Below are positions 43,814 through 51,674 of a stretch of 64,000 bases of DNA, piece after piece. Origin of the DNA: Paraburkholderia heleia NBRC 101817. GTDB taxonomy: Bacteria; Pseudomonadota; Gammaproteobacteria; Burkholderiales; Burkholderiaceae. The notes beneath the pieces were generated by a model. It was not told where the DNA came from. It was given only the letters and a program-made list of their open reading frames with translations, and did no database searches. Made by a program: the position numbers and the translations under genes. The DNA lies in assembly GCF_000739775.1 (NCBI RefSeq), contig NZ_BBJH01000023.1, positions 102,765 to 166,764 of the forward strand. The letters run 5' to 3'. Position 1 is the stretch's first letter, and every line of letters starts with the position of its first letter.

Positions 43814-44308
43814 TCAGGCACGCGCCGACGCGCAACGGCTTGCGGGCCTGGCAGGGACCGCCTCGCCGTTCGGGCGCACGCCCACGAACTGGCCGAGATA
43901 CGTCATCCAGTCGGCGGCGGGCGGCAGCGCGCCCGCCGGGCGCGGAGCCTGTGCCTGCACACGCTCGCAAGCCTTTTCGAAATCGAGCACCGCCTCCCGA
44001 AGCAAGGCCCCAAACGCCGTCTGGCTGCGCGCAGCCAGATCCTGGCTGTGCTCGCACAGGGCCGTGCTCGCCGCGATGTACTCGCGCATCAAGGTTTGCC
44101 AGGTCTGCACGAACGCCCCCGCATCGTAGGGACGCGCCTCGAGAAGGGCCTCGCAGGCACGTTGTGCGGCGGCACGGTCGCGCTCGACGCACTGCGCCTG
44201 CAACCCCAACGCGGCCTGGAGTTCCTCCAGACCGAGCTGCACCATACGCATCCCCAAGCTCATCATGGACATTGGCGCGAGTTGCGCATGCTGAGGGGTG
44301 TCTCTCAT
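43814..44308 (-). CDS. Phasin-like helical protein
   Basis: A 164-residue protein predicted to be almost wholly helical, starting MRDTPQHAQLAPMSMMSLGM. Amphipathic helices rich in Ala, Gln and Leu (EELQAALGLQAQCVERDRAAAQ and YIAASTALCEHSQDLAARSQTAF) are reminiscent of phasins that coat PHA granules. The family call is by resemblance and by the presence of phaC and phaZ in the island. AGGAG lies 6 nt before the ATG. An FNR-type box is 105 nt upstream. It stands directly before atpD. Confidence 0.5.
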   Translation of the reverse strand: MRDTPQHAQLAPMSMMSLGMRMVQLGLEELQAALGLQAQCVERDRAAAQRACEALLEARPYDAGAFVQTWQTLMREYIAASTALCEHSQDLAARSQTAFGALLREAVLDFEKACERVQAQAPRPAGALPPAADWMTYLGQFVGVRPNGEAVPARPASRCASARA

Positions 44309-44413
44309 TTCCATCTCCTGATCGATCAAGCGCTGTTGCCGGATCTGCCACTCGCGTCTTCGCACGGCAGGTCGGATTCCTCGTCCAATCTAATAGGGGC
44401 GCTACTCGCGTAA

Positions 44414-44427
44414 TTGACCTGCATCAG
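44414..44427. promoter_or_regulatory. FNR-type box for the phasin-like/N-ATPase unit
   Basis: TTGAC-CTGC-ATCAG has two mismatches from consensus, one in each half. It ends 105 nt before the phasin-like start on the minus strand and is paired with a box at 44482 for the divergent gene. Confidence 0.65.
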
Positions 44428-44481
44428 AAGTTTTTAGGGCGCGGGTCGGCGGCGAAGGCGCGAAGGCGGATCGGGTTTCTC

Positions 44482-44495
44482 TTGATTTGAATCAG
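44482..44495. promoter_or_regulatory. FNR-type box for the acyl ligase fusion gene
   Basis: TTGAT-TTGA-ATCAG has one mismatch from consensus. It ends 102 nt before the plus-strand fusion gene. Confidence 0.72.
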
Positions 44496-44597
44496 AAGCC
44501 GGCCTGCCCGCGCGCGCGAGCCTTCCATGGCTTCGATTGACTCCGTGCGCACCGCGCTAAACGATCCTGCCCCGCATCGCTTCCGCTACGGCTCTTC

Positions 44598-47486
44598 ATG
44601 AATACGCTGACTGACGACACCCGCGCGGCGCGCCTTCTGTGTCTCGTCGATACACTCGCCGCCGAGTTGCACACCGACGCACCGCATGCCGTGCGCGTTT
44701 CGATGATGACGCAGCTCGAACGCGATCTCGGCTTTGACAGCCTCGCGCGCGCCGAACTGGCCGAACGGATCGAGCAGACTTTCGCCGTACGCTTGCCGCC
44801 CGACGCGTTTGCAGCCGTCACGCCTGCAGACCTGCTCAAGGCAATCGAACGAGGCGCCGCGGCCGCGCCGCACGAGGCCGCGCCGCCAGCACAGGCGCTG
44901 TCCGAGGTGCGCAGCGAACCCCCGCTGGCGCTCCCCGGGCAGGCCCGCACGCTTGCCGACGTGCTCCAATGGCACGCACGCCGGCATCCTGACCGTGTGC
45001 ATCTCACGCTGGTCGAGAATGGCGCGCCCGTCACGCTCACCTATGGCGCGCTCTTTCAGCGCGCCTCGCACGCGGCCAACGCCTTGCGCGCGCTCGGTGT
45101 CGACCCTGGCGCGAGAGTCGCGCTCATGCTGCCAACCGGCACCGACTATTTCGTCGCCTTCGCAGCGCTGATGCTGTGCGGGTCCGTTGCCGTGCCGATC
45201 TATCCGCCCACGAGCCTCGCCCAGCTCGAGGAACACGTCGAACGCCACGCTTCGATCCTTGCCAACGCGCAAGTCTCGGCGCTCGTCGCTTCGGCGTCGC
45301 TGGTCACGGTTGCGCACATGCTCAGGCTGAAGGTCCCGACGCTACATCAACTCGTCTCCAGCGCGGCCCTCGTGCCGACGCAATCCGAACAATACGCGCA
45401 ACCCCCGTTCATCAGGACCGCCACTCACGATCTTGCTTTGCTCCAGTACACCTCGGGCAGCACAGGCGAGCCCAAGGGCGTGATGCTGAGCCACGCCAAC
45501 CTGCTTTCAAACATCCGCGCAATGGGCGAGCGTATGAAGGTGCAACCGGCCGACAAGTTGGTGAGCTGGCTGCCGCTTTATCACGACATGGGCCTCATCG
45601 GCGCGTGGCTCGCTCCGCTTTACTTCGGCTTTCCGCTCGTCGCGATGTCGCCCCTCGCGTTTCTCGCGCGTCCCGCCATCTGGCTGGAAACGATCTCCCA
45701 GCACCGCGCGACGATCACCGCCGCGCCCAACTTTGCCTACGACTGGTGTGCGCGGCGCGTGCCCGGGCGCCAGATCGCCGGGCTCGATCTCAGGTCGTTG
45801 AGGTTTGCGTTCTGCGGCTCCGAGCCGGTGAATCCGGGCACGCTGCGGGCGTTCGCCGATCGTTTCGCACCGTTCGGGTTCGACGCGCGCGCCATTACGC
45901 CGGTCTACGGCCTCGCCGAGAACACGCTTGCCGTCACGTTCCCTGCGCCGTCACGCGGCCTGCGCATCGACCTCGTGCAGCGCGAGGCGCTGAGCATCCG
46001 CGGCGAAGCCTTGGCGGCGCGTGCGGAGGACGATCCGCTGGCGCTCGTGGCGTGCGGCTATCCGCTCGCGCAAACCGGGCTGCGCATCGTCGACGACAAC
46101 CGCCAGCCGCTGGCCGAACGCCGCATCGGACATATCGAGTTTCGCGGCGCGAGCGCGACGGCCGGCTACTATCGCAATGCCGGCCAGACCGCGCGCCTCA
46201 CGCACGACGGATGGCTCGACAGCGGGGATCTGGGGTATCTCGCAGACGGCGAGCTCTTTGTGACCGGACGCACGAAGGATCTCATCATTCGCGCCGGCCG
46301 CCACATCTTCCCCGACGAACTGGAATACGCGCTCGCGCAGTTGAGCGGCGTCGAACCGGGCGGCGTGGCGGCCTGCGGCGAACCGGATCCCCGGGCGGGC
46401 ACCGAGCGCCTCGTCCTGATCGTCGAAACCTCGATGCGCGAGGCCGCCGGGCGCGCCGAGCTTCAGACCCGGGTCAACGCCGTCGCCCGCCGGCTATGCG
46501 GCGCGCCCGCCGAGCGGATCATGCTCGTCGCGCCCCAAAGCATTCTCAGAACGCCGGGCGGCAAGATCCGTCGCGCCGCCACAATCGAGCGCCTGCGCCA
46601 CGGCGCACCGCCTGAGAAGCCGGCACACGCGTTCGCGCCCTGGCGTCAGACATTCGCGCTCGCCTGTGCCAATGCGGTTCCGCTCACACGGGCGGCCGGC
46701 GCATGGCTGCGCCGCGTTGCCCGTGGAACCTGGTGCTGGTCGCTCGTCGGACTTGCGTTTCCGGCAGTCTGGATAGCGGTCACGCTGGATCGAGAACCCG
46801 CGCGCCGCTGGCGCACGGCGGCTCGCGCGTGCCGCCTCGTCCTGCGCGCAGTCGGCCTGCGCACCACGCTGCGTGGCGCCGCGCACTTCGATGCCGCAAC
46901 GCATCCCGTGCTGGCCGCCAATCACACCAGCTATCTCGATGTGGTCGTGCTGCTCGCCGCGTTGCCTGAGCCGGTGCATTTCGTCGCGAAGCGGGACCTC
47001 TCGCGCCGTCCGTTCGTCGGCCGCCTGTTGCGCGCGCTGGGCACCCGCTTCGTCGCACGCGAGGACTATGGCCGCAGCCTCGCCGACGAAGCGACGCTTG
47101 TCGAATGCGCCCGCGCTGGCGAAACGCTGCTGTTCTTCCCCGAGGGAACGTTCGTGGCCGCCGCCGGGCTGCGGGTGTTCCGGCTGGGGGCGTTTCGCGC
47201 GGCTGTACTGGCAGGCCGTCCGGTGCTCCCCGTCGCCGTGCGCGGCGCGCGCACCGCGCTGCGCGACGGGCACTGGATACCGGAGCGCAGCGATATCGAG
47301 GTCGAACTGCTGGAACCGATCTGCGCGCACGCCGCCGATTTCCGCGCGATGGTCGACTTGCATGAGCGTACGCGCGCCGCACTGCTCGCAAAATGCGGGG
47401 AGCCTGACGCCGATGACCGGACCATCCCCGTCGAACCCGCGGCCCCGCCTGTCACGACGACGGATAACGCCGCGGCGTCCCGGTGA
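44598..47486 (+). CDS. ACP-acyl adenylate ligase-acyltransferase fusion
   Basis: A 962-residue cytosolic fusion of three activities. An acyl carrier domain (residues 10-90) has GFDSLARAEL with Ser48 as the phosphopantetheine site. An AMP-forming ligase (about 110-660) has LQYTSGSTGEPKGVMLSH, VYGLAENTL and DSGDLGYLADGELFVTGR, most like fatty-acyl-AMP ligases. After a hydrophobic stretch (about 715-735) comes a PlsC-type acyltransferase with HX4D (His776, Asp781, NHTSYLD) and FFPEGTF. It could load a fatty acid onto its own carrier and pass it to a glycerol- or lysophospholipid. An FNR-type box precedes it. The fusion of all three in one chain is uncommon. It lies across from the phasin-like/N-ATPase unit. 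Confidence 0.9.
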   Translation: MNTLTDDTRAARLLCLVDTLAAELHTDAPHAVRVSMMTQLERDLGFDSLARAELAERIEQTFAVRLPPDAFAAVTPADLLKAIERGAAAAPHEAAPPAQALSEVRSEPPLALPGQARTLADVLQWHARRHPDRVHLTLVENGAPVTLTYGALFQRASHAANALRALGVDPGARVALMLPTGTDYFVAFAALMLCGSVAVPIYPPTSLAQLEEHVERHASILANAQVSALVASASLVTVAHMLRLKVPTLHQLVSSAALVPTQSEQYAQPPFIRTATHDLALLQYTSGSTGEPKGVMLSHANLLSNIRAMGERMKVQPADKLVSWLPLYHDMGLIGAWLAPLYFGFPLVAMSPLAFLARPAIWLETISQHRATITAAPNFAYDWCARRVPGRQIAGLDLRSLRFAFCGSEPVNPGTLRAFADRFAPFGFDARAITPVYGLAENTLAVTFPAPSRGLRIDLVQREALSIRGEALAARAEDDPLALVACGYPLAQTGLRIVDDNRQPLAERRIGHIEFRGASATAGYYRNAGQTARLTHDGWLDSGDLGYLADGELFVTGRTKDLIIRAGRHIFPDELEYALAQLSGVEPGGVAACGEPDPRAGTERLVLIVETSMREAAGRAELQTRVNAVARRLCGAPAERIMLVAPQSILRTPGGKIRRAATIERLRHGAPPEKPAHAFAPWRQTFALACANAVPLTRAAGAWLRRVARGTWCWSLVGLAFPAVWIAVTLDREPARRWRTAARACRLVLRAVGLRTTLRGAAHFDAATHPVLAANHTSYLDVVVLLAALPEPVHFVAKRDLSRRPFVGRLLRALGTRFVAREDYGRSLADEATLVECARAGETLLFFPEGTFVAAAGLRVFRLGAFRAAVLAGRPVLPVAVRGARTALRDGHWIPERSDIEVELLEPICAHAADFRAMVDLHERTRAALLAKCGEPDADDRTIPVEPAAPPVTTTDNAAASR

Positions 47487-47624
47487 AGAAGAGGACTGCC
47501 AGGCGAGACCGTCGCTGTCGTCTTGCGCTGCACGAACCACGACGCTGCACGAACCACGATACACGTACGTGCCGTGCGCGGTACCGTGCGTGGCGGCGGC
47601 ACGCACGGATACACGTGCCGCCGG

Positions 47625-50060
47625 TCACATCGGCAAACGCTCTGCCAGCGTCACGGGCGTGCCGGCCTCCGCATCGAGCGACGGCTCGCTGTCCGCGACG
47701 CGACGCTTGACCGCGACGAAACTGTCGGGACTCACCGAGATCGAGTCGATGCCGCACTCCACGAGGTACGCTGCAAACTCCGGGTGATGCGCGGGCGCCT
47801 CGCCGCACAAGCCGACCTTGGCCCCGGCCTGGTGCGCCTCTGCGATCACCTTGCGCACCATCCACTTGACCGCCTCGCTTTGCTCGTCGAAAAGCCCGGA
47901 GAGTTGCGCCGAGTCGCGGTCCACGCCGAGCGTGAGCTGCGTAAGATCGTTGCTGCCGATCGAAAAACCGTCGAAGCGTTGCGCGAACTGACGCGCAAGC
48001 ACGACATTGGACGGAATCTCGCACATCACATAGACCTCCAGACCATTACCGCCGCGCTCGAGGCCGTTCTCCTTCATGACCGCCAGCACGCGGTCGGCCT
48101 CCTCGGGCGTTCGGCAGAACGGAATCATCACGACGACGTTGGAGAACCCCATCGCCTCGCGCAGGCGTCGGATCGCGCGGCATTCGAGTGCGAAGCCTTC
48201 ACGGTAGAGCGGCGAGTAATAGCGCGAGGCGCCGCGAAAGCCGAGCATCGGGTTGGCTTCCTTCGGCTCGAACTGCGCGCCGCCCACGAGATTCGCGTAT
48301 TCGTTGGTCTTGAAGTCGCTCATGCGTACGATGACGGGACGCGGATACTGCGCCGCCGCGATGCGCCCGAGCGCACGGGCGAGATGCTCGACAAAATACT
48401 CCGTGCGGTCTTCATAGCCGGCGGTCAGATCGCGGATGGTACGCTTCGCCCGTTCGTCCTTCAGCTTGTCGAAGTGGACGAGCGCCATGGGATGCACGCG
48501 GATCTGGTTGCTGATCACGAACTCCATCCTGGCGAGCCCCACGCCGTCGGCCGGGATGCGCCACCAGCGAAACGCCGCCGCCGGATTTGCGAGATTGAGC
48601 ATGATGTCCGTGCGCGTAGGCGGCAGGTGCGAGAAGTCGATCTCGTCGGCGTGAAATTCGGCGATGCCCTCGTACACCATGCCCTCCTCGCCCTGCGCGC
48701 AACTCACCGTGACCTCCTGGCGGTTGCGCAGCACGCGCGTGGCGTTGCCGGTGCCGACGATCGCCGGCAGGCCGAGTTCGCGGCTCACGATCGCCGCGTG
48801 CGAAGTGCGGCCGCCGTGATCGGTGACGATCGCCGAAGCGCGCCGCATGATCGGCACCCAGTCCGGGTCAGTGGTCTGCGCGACCAGCACGGCGCCGTCC
48901 ACGAAGCGCGCCATGTCGCGCGGCTGCTCGATCACGCAAACCTTGCCGGCGCCGATCGCCTCCCCGACACTCACGCCCGAGAGCAGCTTCGGGCCCGTCT
49001 TGCCGATGCGCCAGCTCTTGAGCGCGCCCGCGTCGCGACGCGACTGCACCGTTTCCGGACGCGCCTGCACGACGAAGATCTCGCCTGTGGCGCCGTCCTT
49101 CGCCCACTCCATGTCCATCGGGCAGCCGTAGTGTGCTTCGATCAGGCATGCCCAGCGCGACAGATGCAGGATCTCGTCATCGCGCAGCACCCAGGCCGTG
49201 CGTTCCGCGCGCGAGGTACGGACGTTCTTCGTCGGCTGCCTCCGGCTGCGCGTGCAGACCATCTTGACTGCCTTCGCGCCGCGCGTCTTGCTGACGACCG
49301 GCGTGAGCGACGGATCGTCCAGTAACGGCTTGAACACTTCGTACTCGTCGGGGTCGACCGCGCCCTGCACCACGTTTTCGCCCAGCCCCCAGGCGGCGTT
49401 GATCAGCACGACGCGGTCGAAGCCCGTTTCCGTGTCGATCGAAAACATGACGCCCGCGCCGCCCAGATCGGCGCGCACCATCTGCTGCACGCCCACCGAC
49501 ACCGCAACCTCGAGCGCGTCAAAACCCTTTGCCTGGCGATAGCTGATCGCCCGGTCGGTGTACAGCGATGCGTAGCAACGCCGGCACGCGTCGAGCACCG
49601 CCTCGGCGCCGCAGACGTTCAGCAACGTTTCGAACTGCCCCGCGAAGCTCGCCTCGGGCAGGTCTTCGGCCGTTGCGCTCGAACGCACGGCGACGCTCAG
49701 TTTTTCGTTGCCAGTCTGCCGGCACAGATCCGCGTACGCGGTCCGGATGCCATCGGCGATAGCGGGCGGCCATGCGCCCCGCAGGACCGCGGAGCGGATC
49801 AACGCACCCGTTTGCTCGAGCGTGCTGCGTTGGGCCGCCAGGTCGCCGAGAGCGGCGGTGATCACCTCGTGGAGATGGTTCGCTTCGATGAAGTCGCGAT
49901 ACGCCTGCGCCGTGGTCGCGAAGCCTGGCGGCACCTTGACGCCGTGGGGCGCGAGGTTGGCGATCAACTCGCCGAGCGACGCATTCTTGCCGCCCACGCG
50001 CGCAAGGTCGGCGCGCGTGACGTGCGCGAGCGAGACAACGGGAGAGGAAGCGCTTGCCAT
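47625..50060 (-). CDS. ppsA: Phosphoenolpyruvate synthase
   Basis: An 811-residue PEP synthase that turns pyruvate and ATP into PEP, AMP and phosphate. The N-terminal ATP-grasp domain begins VGGKNASLGELI and contains AVRSSATAEDLPEASFAGQ. The swivelling phosphohistidine domain has TDHGGRTSHAAIVSREL with His421, the same residue number as the active His in E. coli PpsA, which supports the start at 50060 (GGAG ribosome site). The C-terminal barrel has GSNDLTQLTLGVDRDS and GLCGEAPA. It follows a USP gene by 68 nt and probably shares the box at 50664. In anoxic cells it would allow gluconeogenesis from pyruvate or PHA-derived carbon. Confidence 0.95.
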   Translation of the reverse strand: MASASSPVVSLAHVTRADLARVGGKNASLGELIANLAPHGVKVPPGFATTAQAYRDFIEANHLHEVITAALGDLAAQRSTLEQTGALIRSAVLRGAWPPAIADGIRTAYADLCRQTGNEKLSVAVRSSATAEDLPEASFAGQFETLLNVCGAEAVLDACRRCYASLYTDRAISYRQAKGFDALEVAVSVGVQQMVRADLGGAGVMFSIDTETGFDRVVLINAAWGLGENVVQGAVDPDEYEVFKPLLDDPSLTPVVSKTRGAKAVKMVCTRSRRQPTKNVRTSRAERTAWVLRDDEILHLSRWACLIEAHYGCPMDMEWAKDGATGEIFVVQARPETVQSRRDAGALKSWRIGKTGPKLLSGVSVGEAIGAGKVCVIEQPRDMARFVDGAVLVAQTTDPDWVPIMRRASAIVTDHGGRTSHAAIVSRELGLPAIVGTGNATRVLRNRQEVTVSCAQGEEGMVYEGIAEFHADEIDFSHLPPTRTDIMLNLANPAAAFRWWRIPADGVGLARMEFVISNQIRVHPMALVHFDKLKDERAKRTIRDLTAGYEDRTEYFVEHLARALGRIAAAQYPRPVIVRMSDFKTNEYANLVGGAQFEPKEANPMLGFRGASRYYSPLYREGFALECRAIRRLREAMGFSNVVVMIPFCRTPEEADRVLAVMKENGLERGGNGLEVYVMCEIPSNVVLARQFAQRFDGFSIGSNDLTQLTLGVDRDSAQLSGLFDEQSEAVKWMVRKVIAEAHQAGAKVGLCGEAPAHHPEFAAYLVECGIDSISVSPDSFVAVKRRVADSEPSLDAEAGTPVTLAERLPM

Positions 50061-50128
50061 GGGTTGCTCCGCGTATTGACGGGTCGACATCTGCACAGGG
50101 TGCGTTCGATACAGCCGGTCGCTGCGGC

Positions 50129-50581
50129 TCATGCCGGCTCGCCGCGCACGAGCAGCACGGGGCACGGCGCGTTGCGCACGAACTCCTCCGCCACGCTGCC
50201 CAGAAAGGCGCGCCTGACGCCGCGCCGCCCATGCGTGCCGAGCACAACGAGTTGCGCACCGAAGCGCGCTGCGCTCGCTTGCAGACAGTCCGCAACGCTT
50301 TGCGTGACGCCCGCCACTTCGAGCAGTTCCGTCTCGCAGTTCACGCCCGCCGCCTTCGCTTCGGAGCGTGCTGCTTCGAGCCGCGTTTTGGCCTCCTCGC
50401 GATACGAGGCGAGCAGGTCCACCGGAACGTAGGTGAGCCCCATGCCGAACGGCGCCACGACGTCGATCACGTGCGCCACGCACAGCCGGCCGCCCGTGAG
50501 CTGCGCCACGCGCAACGCCTCGGCGAGTGCCCGCTTCGCGGTATCGCTACCGTCGAATGCAACCAGAATCTTCTCGTACAT
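50129..50581 (-). CDS. Single-domain universal stress protein, ATP-binding type
   Basis: A 150-residue USP starting MYEKILVAFDGSDTA with an AGGAGG ribosome site. The nucleotide loop GTHGRRGVRRAFLGSVAEE is intact. It differs from the 11056/25436 pair in the central region (FGMGLTYVPVDLLASYREEAK) and is a separate lineage. A perfect FNR box lies 82 nt upstream. It is followed by ppsA. Confidence 0.93.
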   Translation of the reverse strand: MYEKILVAFDGSDTAKRALAEALRVAQLTGGRLCVAHVIDVVAPFGMGLTYVPVDLLASYREEAKTRLEAARSEAKAAGVNCETELLEVAGVTQSVADCLQASAARFGAQLVVLGTHGRRGVRRAFLGSVAEEFVRNAPCPVLLVRGEPA

Positions 50582-50663
50582 GCTCTGCCTCCTGACCCGC
50601 GGGCTATCCCGCGCCACGTCGCGTTACCTGACGCCTATCTTCCGGTTGCATTGCGTCACACCA

Positions 50664-50677
50664 TTGATTTGCATCAA
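50664..50677. promoter_or_regulatory. FNR-type box for USP-ppsA, perfect consensus
   Basis: TTGAT-TTGC-ATCAA matches all ten positions. It ends 82 nt before the minus-strand USP start, with a GATAGG element at roughly the -10 distance, and is 30 nt from a second box for the divergent gene. Confidence 0.88.
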
Positions 50678-50707
50678 GAGACAACGCCCGTCGAGGGACC
50701 GCATGGC

Positions 50708-50721
50708 TTGATTTGCATCAG
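50708..50721. promoter_or_regulatory. FNR-type box for the exported protein at 50793
   Basis: TTGAT-TTGC-ATCAG has one mismatch from consensus and repeats most of the neighbouring box. It ends 71 nt before the plus-strand start. Confidence 0.75.
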
Positions 50722-50792
50722 ATGCGGCGGCGCTGGGCGCGGGATGCTGTTGCCGAGGCAAAACCCGCCGCTTCTTCCGCGAGGAGAGATCC

Positions 50793-51281
50793 ATGAAACT
50801 TGCCCATGGCCTTACCCTGACCGTCGCCCTCGTGGCGGCTACGAGTTGCGCCGGCCTTTACACGGCGCAGACCGCCGCCGCCGGGGCGGACACCGCTGCG
50901 ACGCGGACCGTCCAGAACGGTGTCGCCTACATCACCGGCGGCGTGGGCAGTGACGAAGCCGCGGCGCTGCGCAGCGTCGCCGGCCAGTACAGCCTGCGGA
51001 TGACGTTCCTCACGCAAGGCGGCCAATACCTTTCCGATGTGGATGTCGAGATCGTCGGGCCTTCCGGCGCAGCGGTGCTCAATACGCGCACGCTCGGTCC
51101 GTTCCTTTACGTGTCGCTGCCGGCCGGCAGGTACCAGATCGCCGCGTACACGGCGGGCACGAGGCAGACCCGCGTAGTGCTCGTGAATGCACATCAGGGT
51201 ACGAACGTCCAGTTCGATTTCCCGGCGCTCGCGCGTCGTACCACCGTGCCGTGTTGCCCGCCTTTGCGCGTGACGGAATGA
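50793..51281 (+). CDS. Exported carboxypeptidase-regulatory-like protein
   Basis: A 162-residue protein with a signal peptide (MKLAHGLTLTVALVAATSCAGL...), possibly cleaved near TAAAGA. The mature part is a small beta-sandwich-like domain with YLSDVDVEIVGPSG, GPFLYVSLPAGRYQIAAY and TRVVLVN, the pattern of carboxypeptidase-regulatory-like or similar Ig-type domains in periplasmic proteins. The Cys19 context (ATSCAG) could be a lipobox but is not ideal. A GAGGAG ribosome site precedes it. An FNR-type box is 71 nt upstream. The binding partner is unknown. Confidence 0.75.
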   Translation: MKLAHGLTLTVALVAATSCAGLYTAQTAAAGADTAATRTVQNGVAYITGGVGSDEAAALRSVAGQYSLRMTFLTQGGQYLSDVDVEIVGPSGAAVLNTRTLGPFLYVSLPAGRYQIAAYTAGTRQTRVVLVNAHQGTNVQFDFPALARRTTVPCCPPLRVTE

Positions 51282-51320
51282 AAGTGAAGGCGCACGACAT
51301 CAACTTGAGCTTGATTTCCC

Positions 51321-51334
51321 CTGATACAGGTCAA
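51321..51334. promoter_or_regulatory. FNR-type box before the 55-residue gene
   Basis: CTGAT-ACAG-GTCAA has two mismatches from consensus. It ends 62 nt before the small frame at 51397. Confidence 0.6.
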
Positions 51335-51396
51335 CCGCGGGACCCGCCTTCAACCTAAGCTCGCTTCATCGTGGTTGCACCTTCGCGAGACCTCAC

Positions 51397-51564
51397 ATGT
51401 ACAAGCGACTGATCTTCCTGACCATCCTCGCGCTGCCGGGATCGTTCTTCGTCCTCGCAGCCATTGGTGTACATCCGCGTGGCCGCGCACTGCTCGCGCG
51501 CGCCGCGGGATTTCCTTTGCCGCACACGAAATACGCCCCTTCGCGCACCCGCGCGGTGCGTTGA
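51397..51564 (+). CDS. Small membrane protein, 55 residues
   Basis: A short frame starting MYKRLIFLTILALPGS with one hydrophobic helix (LIFLTILALPGSFFVLAAIGV) and a basic tail (RGRALLARAAG...SRTRAVR). The ribosome site is weak (GCGAGAC), so coding is not certain. Its position 62 nt after an FNR-type box, where the island otherwise has no gene, is the main support. A signal-anchor topology with the basic tail outside or a small exported peptide are both possible. Confidence 0.5.
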   Translation: MYKRLIFLTILALPGSFFVLAAIGVHPRGRALLARAAGFPLPHTKYAPSRTRAVR

Positions 51565-51674
51565 GCGCCGAACGCACCGCGCCCGCCTCGCACGAACTTC
51601 CTGCGCCTCGCGATCGTGCGTGCCGCAAGCACGGCTTGCCGGGCGGCACGCACACCACGCGGCAACGCGCCGAG

